Assembly (NCBI GenBank): GCA_036393335.1
Contig: DASWHD010000138.1
Coordinates: 1 to 53,503, forward strand
Length of the DNA stretch: 53,503 bases
Direction: 5' to 3'
Origin: DASWHD01 sp036393335
Lineage (GTDB): Bacteria; CG2-30-53-67; CG2-30-70-394
Shown one piece after another: positions 23,229-32,536 of the stretch. The position numbers and the translations under genes are program-made. Each line of letters starts with the position of its first letter. Position 1 is the first letter of the stretch. Under the pieces are notes generated by a model, which saw only the letters and a list, made by a program, of their open reading frames with translations, had not been told where the DNA came from and did no database searches.

Positions 23229-25681
23229 TATACGTCGAGGTTGGCCACCTGTAGGGCGTGCTTCTCGATGAAGGCGCGGCGCGGCTCGACCACGTCGCCC
23301 ATGAGCACCGTAAACATCTCGTCGGCAGCGAACAGGTCATCGAGGCGCACCTGCAACAGGGTCCGCCGCGCCGGGTCCATGGTGGTCTCCCAGAGCTGCT
23401 CCGGGTTCATCTCGCCGAGCCCCTTGTAGCGCTGGATGGTGAGGCCGCGCTTGCCCACCTCCTGGATGTGGTCGGCGAGGGCCTCGATGGTGGGCAGCTC
23501 GATGCCGCCCTCGGCGACCTCCTCCTGCGCTTCGTCCGTCGTCTCCTCCTCGCCGCCCTTGGCGCGCACCACCCGGAACGGTGGCTCGCCGACGCCGTCG
23601 AGCTCCTCCTTCAAGGCACGCAGGCGGTTGAACTCCGGGGACTCGACCATCTCCGCGGTGACCACCAGCTCGGAGCCGTTGCGCACCACGATGGTGTGGT
23701 GGCCGTGCTCCTCGTCGCGCACCAGCTCCAGGAAGACCTCGTCGTCGTACTCACGCAGGGTGGCGAGCACCTTGAGGAGCTTGGTCTCGTTGTCGAAGTC
23801 GAGGTTGCCCCGCACCTCCTTGGACAGCAGGCCGTCGAGCAGGGCGTGGCTCACCCCGTGGCGCTCGTAGCGCGCCTGGGAGGTGCGGTATTCGCCGACT
23901 GCCTTGAGGATGCGGATCAGGCGATTCTGCTGCAGGGTGCGTCCCTCCGCCTGCACCCGCACCCGGCTGGTGGCGGTGGTGAGCAGGTGGTCGGTGAGGT
24001 CGCTTTCCGACTGCAGGTAACGTTCCTGCTTGCCGCGCTTCACCTTGTACAGCGGCGGCTGGGCGATGAACAGGTGGCCGCGCTCGATGATCGGCGCCAT
24101 CTGGCGGTAGAAGAACGTGAGCAACAGGGTGGCGATGTGAGCCCCGTCGACGTCGGCGTCGGTCATGATGATGATCTTGTGGTAGCGCAGCTTAGCAATA
24201 TCGAACTCATCGCGGCCGATGCCCGTGCCGATGGCCGTGATCAGGGCGCGGATCTCTTCGGAGGACAGCATCTTGTCGAAGCGCGCCTTCTCGACGTTCA
24301 GGATCTTGCCCTTCAACGGCAAAATCGCCTGGTAGTGCCGGTCGCGCCCCTGCTTGGCGGAGCCACCGGCGGAGTCGCCCTCGACGATGAACAGCTCGGA
24401 TCGCTGCGGATCGCTCTCGGTGCAGTCCGCCAGCTTGCCCGGCAGGGTGGAGACCTCCAGGGCCGACTTGCGGCGGGTGAGCTCGCGCGCCTTGCGTGCC
24501 GCCTCGCGGGCCTCGAGGGCGTTCACCGCCTTGGAGAGGATGCCGCGCGCGACCTGCGGGTTCTCCTCCAGGAAGCGCCCCAGGGAGTCGTTGACCGCCG
24601 CTTCCACGAGCCCCTTGACCTCGGAGTTACCGAGCTTGCCCTTGGTCTGTCCCTCGAATTGCGGGTTGGAGAGCTTCACCGAGATCACGGCGGTGAGCCC
24701 CTCACGGACGTCATCCCCGGACAGGGCGCCGGCCTTGAGCTTCTTCAACATCCCGGCCTGGGTGGCGTAGTTGTTGAGGGTGCGGGTGAGGGCGGCCTTG
24801 AAGCCGATCAAGTGGGTGCCACCGTCGTGGGTGTTGATGTTGTTGGCGAAGCAGAAGATGTTCTCCTGGTAGGAGTCGGTGTACTGCATCGCGATCTCGA
24901 TGGCGTACGACTTGCCATCGCGGTCCACCTCGCTCTCCAGGAAGATCGGCTGCTTGTGGAGCGGGGTGCGGTTGCGCGCTAGATGCTCCACGAACGAGAC
25001 GATCCCCCCCTCGTAGTGGAAGTCGTGGTGGTCACCGCTGCGCTCATCGTGGATCGTGATGCGCAGCCCCTTGTTGAGGAAGGAGAGCTCCCGGAGGCGC
25101 TGGGAGAGGGTGTCGAAGGAGTACTCGGTGGTCTCGAAGATGTCCGCCGACGGGCGGAAGGTGATGCGCGTCCCAGTCGACTTGGTCGTACCCGTCTCGA
25201 CCAGCGGGCCGTCCGGCTCCCCCAGGCTGTAGCTCTGCTGGTAGACCTTGCCGCCGCGCTTGATCTCCACAAACAGGCGCTCCGAGAGGGCGTTGACGCA
25301 CGACACGCCGACACCGTGCAGGCCGCCGGAGACCTTGTAGCTCGCGGAGTCGAACTTACCGCCGGCGTGCAGGGTGGTGAGCACCACCTGGGCCGCCGGC
25401 ACCCCCTCACTCTCATGCAGGTCGACCGGGATGCCGCGGCCGTTGTCGATCACCGTGACCGAGTTGTCGACGTGCAGCGTGACGGTGATCTCGGTGCAAT
25501 GGCCCGCCAGGGCCTCGTCCACCGAGTTGTCCACCACTTCGTAGACCAGGTGGTGGAGACCCGCCGGGCCGGTCGAGCCGATGTACATGGCGGGCCGCAT
25601 GCGCACCGCCTCCAGCCCTTCGAGGACCTTGATGCTCCGTGCGTCATAGGCATTCGGCTCAGGAGTCGACACGTTGGCCAT
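23228..25681 (-). CDS. gyrB: DNA gyrase subunit B
   Basis: This 817-residue ATPase subunit of gyrase introduces negative supercoils with GyrA. The GHKL ATPase part shows EVVDNSVDEALAG, DNGRGIP and GGLHGVGVSCVNALS. The TOPRIM domain shows IVEGDSAGGSAKQGRDR and IMTDADVDGAHI. The C-terminus GLGEMNPEQLWETTMDP is standard. YIGSTGPAGLHHL at the N-terminus differs from the gammaproteobacterial form. AAGGAAGG just upstream supports the ATG at 25681. The gene ends in the shared terminator hairpin, and gyrA is not adjacent. Confidence 0.98.
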   Translation of the reverse strand: MANVSTPEPNAYDARSIKVLEGLEAVRMRPAMYIGSTGPAGLHHLVYEVVDNSVDEALAGHCTEITVTLHVDNSVTVIDNGRGIPVDLHESEGVPAAQVVLTTLHAGGKFDSASYKVSGGLHGVGVSCVNALSERLFVEIKRGGKVYQQSYSLGEPDGPLVETGTTKSTGTRITFRPSADIFETTEYSFDTLSQRLRELSFLNKGLRITIHDERSGDHHDFHYEGGIVSFVEHLARNRTPLHKQPIFLESEVDRDGKSYAIEIAMQYTDSYQENIFCFANNINTHDGGTHLIGFKAALTRTLNNYATQAGMLKKLKAGALSGDDVREGLTAVISVKLSNPQFEGQTKGKLGNSEVKGLVEAAVNDSLGRFLEENPQVARGILSKAVNALEAREAARKARELTRRKSALEVSTLPGKLADCTESDPQRSELFIVEGDSAGGSAKQGRDRHYQAILPLKGKILNVEKARFDKMLSSEEIRALITAIGTGIGRDEFDIAKLRYHKIIIMTDADVDGAHIATLLLTFFYRQMAPIIERGHLFIAQPPLYKVKRGKQERYLQSESDLTDHLLTTATSRVRVQAEGRTLQQNRLIRILKAVGEYRTSQARYERHGVSHALLDGLLSKEVRGNLDFDNETKLLKVLATLREYDDEVFLELVRDEEHGHHTIVVRNGSELVVTAEMVESPEFNRLRALKEELDGVGEPPFRVVRAKGGEEETTDEAQEEVAEGGIELPTIEALADHIQEVGKRGLTIQRYKGLGEMNPEQLWETTMDPARRTLLQVRLDDLFAADEMFTVLMGDVVEPRRAFIEKHALQVANLDV

Positions 25682-25758
25682 GGCCTTCCTTCAAGGAGAA
25701 CAGGTGGTGCCTGCGACCCGATCCGGTCGCGCCGCCGAGGGAGTGCCCGCGACGGCCA

Positions 25759-26880
25759 TCAGGTCGGGACGACCACCCCGCGGTGGACGCGAAAATGGCG
25801 GGCGTGCGGGAGCCAGCGGTCGAGGCGCTCCGCGCCAACGGCGGCGATGACCACCTGGCCGCCGCCTCCCGCAGCGGTCGCCGCCACGTGTGCCCCACGC
25901 CGCTCGTCGAGTTCGGCGAACAGCTCATCGAGGAGCAGGATGGGGACGGTACCGTGGTCACGCCGGTAGAGCTCCACCTGCGCCATGCGCAGGGCGACGG
26001 CGACCGCCCGTAACTGGCCCTGAGAGGCGTATTGTCGGCAGTCGAGCTCGCCGAGCCAGGGAGAAAAATCGTCGCGATGAGGTCCAACGGAGGTTGTAAG
26101 AGTACGGAGGTCCTGACTGCGGCGGTGGGCCAAGCTGTCACGCAGCCGTTCTACTGCGAGGGGCACATCGGCAGGGGCTGTTTCGCGAGGCGCGCCGGAG
26201 GCGACATTGTAGCGGATCGACAAGGGCTCCGGAAACGCCGAAATCTCGTGAAACAGCGGGCCGGCCACCTCCTGCCAGACGGCGACGAAACGCCACCGGA
26301 CCGCCCACAGCGCCACGGCAGCGGCGGCGAGCTGGAGCTCCCAGGTGCGGTGCTCTGCATCGCTCACGGTGATCGTCCGGGCGCGGCGCAACAGCTCGTT
26401 GCGCTGCTGCAGCACGCGCCGGTAGGTACGCATGGTCGCGACCGCGTCGGGCCACTGGACGGCGATCGCCCGATCCAGGAGGGCGCGGCGCTCGGCGCCT
26501 GCGCCGCGCAGGCTGACGAGGTCGTTCGGGGCGAAGAGGACGACAGGGGCGGCGGCGAGGGTGACGCTGGAGTTAGCCGGTTTGCCGTCGACGAGGACCG
26601 TGCGTCGCCCCACGCGCGGCAGGCACAGGGCGAGGGTGCTGGTCGTGCCATCACCGAGCTCACCGCGCACCACCGCCTGGTCCCGGCCAACGGCGATCAG
26701 CGGCTCGCACCGGCCGCTGCGGAACGAGAGCTGGTAGGCCAGGAGGTAGATCGCCTCCAGGAGGTTGGTCTTTCCCTGGCCATTGTCGCCGACGATCAGA
26801 TTGATCCCTCGGTCGAAGCCGATGGACTGGGCGACCAGATTGCGAAATCCGTCGACCGAAAGCCGAGTCAGGGCAGTCAC
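25759..26880 (-). CDS. recF: DNA replication and repair protein RecF
   Basis: This 373-residue SMC-like ATPase loads RecA at gaps together with RecO and RecR. Walker A is GDNGQGKTN near residue 32, the signature region is ASQGQLRAVAVALRMAQ and Walker B is ILLLDELFAELD. I chose the GTG at 26880, which begins with the family-typical TALTRLSVDGFRN. The open frame extends upstream with unrelated sequence. It lies between dnaN and gyrB in the classic order. Confidence 0.95.
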   Translation of the reverse strand: MTALTRLSVDGFRNLVAQSIGFDRGINLIVGDNGQGKTNLLEAIYLLAYQLSFRSGRCEPLIAVGRDQAVVRGELGDGTTSTLALCLPRVGRRTVLVDGKPANSSVTLAAAPVVLFAPNDLVSLRGAGAERRALLDRAIAVQWPDAVATMRTYRRVLQQRNELLRRARTITVSDAEHRTWELQLAAAAVALWAVRWRFVAVWQEVAGPLFHEISAFPEPLSIRYNVASGAPRETAPADVPLAVERLRDSLAHRRSQDLRTLTTSVGPHRDDFSPWLGELDCRQYASQGQLRAVAVALRMAQVELYRRDHGTVPILLLDELFAELDERRGAHVAATAAGGGGQVVIAAVGAERLDRWLPHARHFRVHRGVVVPT

Positions 26881-26982
26881 GGGCGGTAAGCCGTTCGCGG
26901 TCAGCGCCCAGCTCGTCGACGCGGGGGTCCGTTGCGTACGCTTTCCCGAGTGGGGCCCAGCGGCCACGCGCGGACAGCGACC

Positions 26983-28083
26983 TCACAGACGCATCGGCAT
27001 CAAGACACAGCGGTAGTCACTCCCCTCCCCTTCCGAGAAGAGGGTCGGGCTCTTGCCGTCGTTCATCTCGATGTGGATCTGCTCCGTCGCCATCACGCCG
27101 AGGAGGTCCAGGAGGTAGCGGGCGTTGAAGCCAATCGTGGTTCCCTCCCCGTCGAGCTGGATGGGGACCTCCTCTCGCGCCTCACCCATGTCGGGATTTT
27201 GCGTCGCGATCGTGAGCTGGCCTGGGGCGACGTCGAGCTCCACTCCGTTGGTCTTCTCATTGGCCAGCACCGCCACACGCCGGCACGCGTGGGCCAAGAG
27301 ATCGCGGTCGACGACCAAGAAGTTCTTGCACGTCCCGGGGATGGCGCGCTGGTACTCGGGATAGCGCCCCTCGATGAGACGAGTGACCAGGGTGAGGGGC
27401 CCGCGAGTCAACGTGGCGTGCTTGCCGGCAAAGGTCAGTACCACCGGGTCGTCGCTCTCCTCGAGCAGGCGGCGGATCTCCCCCACCGCCTTGCGTGGCA
27501 CGATCTCGCGAAACGCGGCAGCTTCCCCGGCGACCGTGACCCGGCGCACTGCGAGTCGGTGACCGTCGGTCGCCACCACTTCCAAGCTCCCCGCACCGTC
27601 GTGGTTAAAGAGGACACCGCCCAGGGTCTGGCGGGTGATGTCGGTGGAGATGGCAAAGGCGGTCTGGGTGAGAACCGTACGGAGCACGGGGCCGTCCAAG
27701 GTGAGGCCCTCTCCCTCCCCGACCTCCGGGAGGGAGGGAAACTCGTCGGTCGGCATGCCGAGGATCTGGGCGGTGGAACGGCCGACTTTCAGTGTGACCC
27801 GGTCGGGGCCGTCCGCGCTCACTGCGATCGGTGCCTCGGGCAGCTCCTTCACCACCTCGTAGAGCTTACGGGCCGAGACACACGCTTCACCCCCTGCCTC
27901 CACCTCGGCCTCGACCCGGTCGCGGAGACCGATTTCCAGATTGGTCGCGATTAGCTCGACGTGGCCGTCATCGGTGCGCAGCAGCACGTTGGCCAGGATA
28001 GGCATGGCGGAGCGCGCCCCGACTACCCCCTGGACCCGTTGCAGCGGCGCAAGAAATTGCGCCCGCCCAATGGTAAAACGCAT
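26983..28083 (-). CDS. dnaN: DNA polymerase III subunit beta (sliding clamp)
   Basis: The 366-residue clamp has the three-domain fold and the C-terminal MPMRL that ends almost all DnaN proteins. FLAPLQRVQGVVGARSAMPILANVL is the conserved N-terminal run. AAGGAGAGGCGG immediately precedes the ATG at 28083, and dnaA ends only 10 bases upstream, so the two are cotranscribed. Confidence 0.98.
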   Translation of the reverse strand: MRFTIGRAQFLAPLQRVQGVVGARSAMPILANVLLRTDDGHVELIATNLEIGLRDRVEAEVEAGGEACVSARKLYEVVKELPEAPIAVSADGPDRVTLKVGRSTAQILGMPTDEFPSLPEVGEGEGLTLDGPVLRTVLTQTAFAISTDITRQTLGGVLFNHDGAGSLEVVATDGHRLAVRRVTVAGEAAAFREIVPRKAVGEIRRLLEESDDPVVLTFAGKHATLTRGPLTLVTRLIEGRYPEYQRAIPGTCKNFLVVDRDLLAHACRRVAVLANEKTNGVELDVAPGQLTIATQNPDMGEAREEVPIQLDGEGTTIGFNARYLLDLLGVMATEQIHIEMNDGKSPTLFSEGEGSDYRCVLMPMRL

Positions 28084-28093
28084 CCGCCTCTCC

Positions 28094-29437
28094 TTACGAG
28101 TCGCCTCGCTCCAGGCGGCCGGTCAACACGCGTAGGGTCTGTCCCAAGCCGGAATCGCGCTCTTTAGTCTCCGCGATCTTTCGGCAGCCGTGCAGGACGG
28201 TGGTGTGATCACGACCGCCGAAGACCTTGCCAATCTCCGGGAGGGAGTGGCTGGTGAGGGTGCGGCACAGGTACATCGCCACCTGGCGCGGGGTAGAAAT
28301 CGATTCCGTGCGACGCTTCGATTTGAGATCGGTCACCTTCAGGCCGTAGTGGTCCGCGACGGCCCTTTGGATCGCCTCCATGGAGAGCTGACGCCGCTCT
28401 TCGTAGAGGAGGTCGCGCAGGAGCTGCTCGGCAAGGGATACGTCCACCTGCTGCCCGGTAATAGAAGTGAATGCCGCCAGCTTGATCAAACAGCCCTCCA
28501 ACTTGCGGACGTTGGAGTGGACCCGCGATGCGAGGAGCAGGGCGACATCTTCGGGCAGCTCCATGCCCTCCAGCTCCGCCTTTTTCTTCAAGATCGCGAC
28601 CTTGGTCTCCAGCGCCGGCGCCTGGATGTCACCCATCAGGCCCCACTCAAAGCGGGTCTTCAGGCGTTCTTCCAGGGACTTGATCTCCTTGGGAGAACAG
28701 TCGGCGGTGAGCACGATCTGTTTGTGTTGGGCATGCAGGGCATTGAAGGTGTGGAAGAACTCCTCCTGCGTCCGCTCCTTGCCGGCTATGAACTGGATGT
28801 CGTCGATGAGCAGGAGGTCGACCTTGCGGTAGCGCTTACGGAACGCGTCCCAGCGGTTGCGCTGCATGTGATCGATAAGCTCGTTCACGAACCGCTCGGC
28901 CGTGAGCAAACACACCTGGAGCCGCGGATTGTTGCCCGAGACTCGGTGCGCGATGGCATTGAGCAGGTGGGTTTTGCCAAGCCCGGACCCGCCGTAGATA
29001 AAAAACGGGTTATAGGTCCGGCCGGGCATGCTTGCCACCGCCTGCGCAGCGGCGTGCACGAACTGGTTGCTCGGTCCCACCACAAACTCCTCGAAGGTCA
29101 TCCGCGGCTGGAATCGCGCCACTGGTGGCGCGTCTATCCCGCGCCGCCCCCCTGCGCGCGGCACCACTGGCTCCTGCAGAGTCGCAGCCGGCACCCTCAT
29201 CTCGCCATCGATCCCCAGTTGCACGCCCATGCGGCCATCGGTTACCCGAGCGACCGCCTCGGTGATTTCCCCCAGGAACCGTTCCTCGACCCATTCCTTA
29301 AAGAACCGGTCGGGAGCATCCAAGTGGACTATCCCGGCCTCCCCCTCCCGTGCCTGGAGCGGCTTGATCCATTTGATAAAGTTTTGCTGGGACAGATCAG
29401 CCGCCAAGCAGTCGAGCGTCTTCTTCCACACTTCCAC
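28094..29437 (-). CDS. dnaA: Chromosomal replication initiator protein DnaA
   Basis: This 447-residue AAA+ initiator binds DnaA boxes and melts the origin. Domain I is QQNFIKWIKPLQA. Domain III has Walker A GGSGLGKTHLLNA and Walker B LLLIDDIQFI. Domain IV has the signature GRDHTTVLHGCRKI that reads the DnaA box. The start is GTG at 29437, in a context with AGAGGTG upstream. A consensus DnaA box lies about 100 bases upstream (29535), consistent with autoregulation. Confidence 0.98.
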   Translation of the reverse strand: MEVWKKTLDCLAADLSQQNFIKWIKPLQAREGEAGIVHLDAPDRFFKEWVEERFLGEITEAVARVTDGRMGVQLGIDGEMRVPAATLQEPVVPRAGGRRGIDAPPVARFQPRMTFEEFVVGPSNQFVHAAAQAVASMPGRTYNPFFIYGGSGLGKTHLLNAIAHRVSGNNPRLQVCLLTAERFVNELIDHMQRNRWDAFRKRYRKVDLLLIDDIQFIAGKERTQEEFFHTFNALHAQHKQIVLTADCSPKEIKSLEERLKTRFEWGLMGDIQAPALETKVAILKKKAELEGMELPEDVALLLASRVHSNVRKLEGCLIKLAAFTSITGQQVDVSLAEQLLRDLLYEERRQLSMEAIQRAVADHYGLKVTDLKSKRRTESISTPRQVAMYLCRTLTSHSLPEIGKVFGGRDHTTVLHGCRKIAETKERDSGLGQTLRVLTGRLERGDS

Positions 29438-29534
29438 GATGGCCCCCCACCTCTCGAGAGTGGAAAAACAATCGCATGTGATCCGTGTTGCAAATGCGAT
29501 TTTATAAACGTCTCAGAAACGCATTACTAACAGT

Positions 29535-29543
29535 TGTGGATAA
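29535..29543 (-). promoter_or_regulatory. Consensus DnaA box upstream of dnaA
   Basis: TTATCCACA on the minus strand is an exact match to the DnaA-binding consensus. It lies in the AT-rich segment next to a possible dnaA promoter (TTGAAA, then CATTAT 16 bases on), so DnaA could both open the origin and repress its own gene. Confidence 0.85.
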
Positions 29544-30153
29544 TGTAACTTTTACTTGTATTTTCAATTCGATCGAAGACTCGATGATAACGTTTTCCCC
29601 AGTGTATTAAAAATACATAACATTATGTAAAATAAGGATTTCTATCAACCTCTCTCGTTCTCTATCCGAGGTTTTGTTTATAGCAGAGGAAAACGGTCGC
29701 AGCAAGCCACGGGGACTCCGTGCAACGTCAACGATTTACCCCCCAGGCCACTCCGCAAAACAACAACGCAATGGGTATTCGAGAGCGCGTTACTCGCAGT
29801 GGATTACGGGATGCGTCGGCCCGTAGGCCGATAAATGCTCGCCGGCGCGTATGACTGGGTCAGGGCCTCATCGGCAAAGGGGGGTGCAGGAACCCGCGGG
29901 GACAGCTCGCCCTGTGGATGGAGTCCAGCATAGACGGCGTGCGCCATGGGGAAACCTGGGGAGAGTCTAGCCGGTTTCCACGCGGGGCGTCTGGGACCCA
30001 GGAAACCGGGGGTAATTTTCCAATCAATCAGGTCTCCAACTTGCCGGCAGTGACAGACCCTTAGAACCTTTTCAACATTTCCCCAGTGCTTATTACGAAG
30101 AAAAGAATTAATTAAGACATCTTCCTATACATCAAGAACGGGGTGGTGGGTGT

Positions 30154-30182
30154 TTGACACAGCAGATCCACCTCCGTATGAT
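30154..30182 (+). promoter_or_regulatory. Sigma-70 promoter for the rpmH operon
   Basis: TTGACA (30154-30159) and TATGAT (30177-30182) are separated by exactly 17 bases. Transcription would begin near 30189, about 35 bases before rpmH. Confidence 0.85.
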
Positions 30183-30223
30183 CATCGGCTCCCTCGCGAG
30201 CTCTGTCCCGAAGCGATCCTGTC

Positions 30224-30358
30224 ATGTCAGTCACTTACCAACCCAATCGCCGTAAACGCAAGACCACCCATGGCTTCCGCTCCCGTATGGCGACTCCGGC
30301 GGGACGCCGTGTTTTGAGCCGCCGCCGGGCTAAGGGGCGCAAGCGCCTGGCCCCGTAG
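30224..30358 (+). CDS. rpmH: 50S ribosomal protein L34
   Basis: The protein has 44 residues: a basic peptide with TYQPNRRKRK, THGFRSRMAT and RRRAKGRKRLAP, the diagnostic L34 pattern. It binds 23S rRNA in the large subunit. The N-terminal MSVTYQPNRRKRKTT differs slightly from the common MKRTYQPS form. It is the first gene of the rpmH-rnpA-yidD-yidC-mnmE operon, with a strong promoter just upstream. Confidence 0.97.
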   Translation: MSVTYQPNRRKRKTTHGFRSRMATPAGRRVLSRRRAKGRKRLAP

Positions 30359-30395
30359 CCCGCACGGCGCGCCCATGGGGCACAGCCTGTCGAGT

Positions 30396-30743
30396 ATGAC
30401 ATGCACCCGGCCGCCGATCTGCTCAATATGCCAGTCAGCGGCATTTCGGGCGGTGTACCGCGGGGGTAAGGTGTTGCGACGGCGGTGCATTGGCTTGCGG
30501 TTCCTGGTACGACCCGAGGAACCCCTACGGCTTGGGGTGGCGATCCCGAAACGGGTGGGTAATGCAGTGACGCGAAACAAGTTGCGACGGCGGATCAGAG
30601 AACATGCGCGGCTGCGCCAAAGGGATCTAAAGAGTGTCGATGTCGTAGTAGATTGCTGGCCAGGGGTAGGTGAGTTGTCTGGCCCGGCGCTGAACGACGA
30701 GCTCGACGCCCTATGGCTGGAATTGCGGAGGAGGTTGGCATGA
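30396..30743 (+). CDS. rnpA: Ribonuclease P protein component
   Basis: This 115-residue basic protein assists RNase P RNA in 5' tRNA maturation. The signature RLGVAIPKRVGNAVTRNKLRRRIRE is present, and FRAVYRGGK is the conserved N-terminal contact. The start is uncertain: ATG 30396 keeps a usual length, and ATG 30375 would add seven residues. Neither has a clear ribosome binding site, so coupling to rpmH is likely. It overlaps yidD. Confidence 0.95.
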   Translation: MTCTRPPICSICQSAAFRAVYRGGKVLRRRCIGLRFLVRPEEPLRLGVAIPKRVGNAVTRNKLRRRIREHARLRQRDLKSVDVVVDCWPGVGELSGPALNDELDALWLELRRRLA

Positions 30744-30964
30744 GGTCGGTATTCGTGGTGGTGATCCGCGCGTACCGATGGCTGGTGTCGCCACTGATGC
30801 CCCCCGCATGCCGGTATTATCCAAGCTGTTCTGTGTACGGCGAGGAGGCAGTAAGGCGGTTTGGCGCGTGGCGCGGTGGCTGGCTGGCGTTGCGCCGCAT
30901 TGCGCGTTGCCATCCCTGGCACCCTGGCGGCTACGATCCCGTGCCACTACGGCGTACCGTTTGA
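30740..30964 (+). CDS. yidD: Membrane protein insertion efficiency factor YidD
   Basis: This 74-residue protein has the family signature ACRYYPSCSVYGEEAV and HPGGYDPVP. It is thought to help YidC-dependent insertion at the inner membrane. The ATG at 30740 overlaps the rnpA stop (ATGA). Confidence 0.95.
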   Translation: MRSVFVVVIRAYRWLVSPLMPPACRYYPSCSVYGEEAVRRFGAWRGGWLALRRIARCHPWHPGGYDPVPLRRTV

Positions 30965-30986
30965 CCTCGACCCGGTCGGAGCCAAG

Positions 30987-32507
30987 ATGGATCGACGCAC
31001 CCTACTCGCGATCACTCTGTCGCTTCTAGTAGTGGTGGGGTATGCGTTGCTCATGGAGCGGTTTTATCCTACGCCGGAGTCGGAGCGCGGGGAGCAGGTA
31101 GGGACGTCATCGCCGGCACCGGTGGTGCCGTCGGCCCCGGTACCCTTGGTGGCGCCGACAGCAAGCTCGTCGATCGCCGTGGAAGAGGGCGTCGAGATCA
31201 GCAACCAGCTCGTGACATTGGCCTTCGGTCGGCGAACGGGCGGACTTCTTAGCGTGCGTCTGAAACGCCACCTGGACGAGGAAGGGCTGCCGCTGGAGCT
31301 GGTGCCTCAGCAGAGCGCACTCCGCTCCGGGCAGGTGTTGGGCGCGGATGGCAAGTTCGTGGAAGCGACCTCGGTCGAGGCAGTGGGCGGGCGAGTCCTG
31401 GTGCAGTTGGTGGACGGTACCAGTCTGACGTGGACCCTGACGACGGACGTTTACGTCCCGCAGTTGGCGGTGATGGTACCGCAGGCTGGCATGCGTTTGG
31501 TCGGCCCGACCAACTTCTCTGACCGGGTTCCGGCAAGCCGCTACTACGGGAACAACGGTTTCGCCTACGGAGTTGGAGAGAACAAGGAGGCGGAAACCCT
31601 GGAGTTCACGAAATTGAAGGGGCCGGTACAGGTCCCTGGTCCGGTGGGGTGGGTGGTGTCAGAGGACAAGTATTTTATCCAGGGGTGGTTGTGTGAGGCA
31701 CCGCTGCCTGGGGTCGAGCTCTTCGCCGGTGAACCGGGGAAATTGTCCCAGACGGCGGTAATCGCCCTCCCCCAGGGGGAGTCTCTGTTTCGCGTCTACC
31801 TTGGACCAAAGGAGATGGATGCCCTGGCGGCCACTTCGCCCGTCCTGACCGGGAGGATCTATTTTGGCTGGTTCCGAGTCGTGGCAGAACCAATGTTTCA
31901 CCTGCTCCGCTGGCTGCACAAACTGGTCCATAGTTGGGGTGTGGCGATCATCCTGGTGACCCTGCTCATCAAGCTGCTGTTCTTCAAACTGACCCACAGC
32001 CAGCAGCGGTCGATGAAGAAGATGCAGGCGCTACAGCCCGAAATGGCGGGCTTGCGGGAGAAGTACAAGAAAGACCCGCAGCGCATGCAGCGTGAGATCA
32101 TGGAGTTGTACAAGCGCCACAAGGTCAACCCGATGATGGGTTGTTTGCCGATGCTGGTGCAGATCCCGGTGTTCATTGCACTCTACAACGTGTTGCTCAA
32201 CACCATCGAGCTACGTCATGCACCGTTTCTCTACCTTCCGGACCTGTCGGCCCCAGACGCGTTGTTTGGCCACGTCGCTGGATTCGCCGTTGGACCCCTG
32301 CCGCTGATCATGGGGGTCAGCATGTGGGTGCAGCAGCGGATGACGCCGACCACGATGGAGCCCATGCAGGCCCAGGTAATGAAGGCGCTGCCGCTGGTCT
32401 TCACCTTCATGTTCCTCAACTTCCCATCGGGGCTCGTCTTGTACTGGACGGTGAATAACCTCCTCACCCTAGGCCAGCAGGCGATCGTCAACCGACAGAT
32501 GGAGTGA
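30987..32507 (+). CDS. yidC: Membrane protein insertase YidC
   Basis: The 506-residue insertase has an N-terminal membrane anchor (LLAITLSLLVVVGYALLM), a long periplasmic domain (to about residue 300) and the conserved five-helix insertase core with KLLFFKLTHSQQRSMKKMQALQPEM, MGCLPMLVQIPVFIALYNVLL and FPSGLVLYWTVNNLL. It inserts membrane proteins alone or with SecYEG. The ATG at 30987 precedes MDRRTLLA and lies 22 bases after yidD. No jag gene follows; mnmE begins 29 bases downstream. Confidence 0.97.
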   Translation: MDRRTLLAITLSLLVVVGYALLMERFYPTPESERGEQVGTSSPAPVVPSAPVPLVAPTASSSIAVEEGVEISNQLVTLAFGRRTGGLLSVRLKRHLDEEGLPLELVPQQSALRSGQVLGADGKFVEATSVEAVGGRVLVQLVDGTSLTWTLTTDVYVPQLAVMVPQAGMRLVGPTNFSDRVPASRYYGNNGFAYGVGENKEAETLEFTKLKGPVQVPGPVGWVVSEDKYFIQGWLCEAPLPGVELFAGEPGKLSQTAVIALPQGESLFRVYLGPKEMDALAATSPVLTGRIYFGWFRVVAEPMFHLLRWLHKLVHSWGVAIILVTLLIKLLFFKLTHSQQRSMKKMQALQPEMAGLREKYKKDPQRMQREIMELYKRHKVNPMMGCLPMLVQIPVFIALYNVLLNTIELRHAPFLYLPDLSAPDALFGHVAGFAVGPLPLIMGVSMWVQQRMTPTTMEPMQAQVMKALPLVFTFMFLNFPSGLVLYWTVNNLLTLGQQAIVNRQME

Positions 32508-32536
32508 GGCACGGCGCGTAGGGAGCGGCACCAGCG

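Larger units (their letters stand above)
29438..30223. other. oriC: Putative chromosomal replication origin (oriC)
   Basis: This 786-base gap between divergent dnaA and rpmH is clearly AT-richer than the rest, especially 29500-29700 and 30060-30130. It holds one perfect DnaA box (29535) and weaker ones, for example TGTGGATGG at 29913 and AGTGGATTA near 29799. A TTTCCCCA motif recurs near 29594, 29948 (complement) and 30079. A perfect 7-bp inverted repeat TACATAA-CA-TTATGTA lies near 29613-29628. No protein gene is recognisable in it. The gene order dnaA-dnaN-recF-gyrB against rpmH-rnpA-yidC is the typical origin setting. Confidence 0.8.

Noticed and set aside
23228..24982. Long plus-strand frame opposite gyrB
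   Set aside because: It is a codon-bias shadow of gyrB; no ribosome binding site and no recognisable domain.
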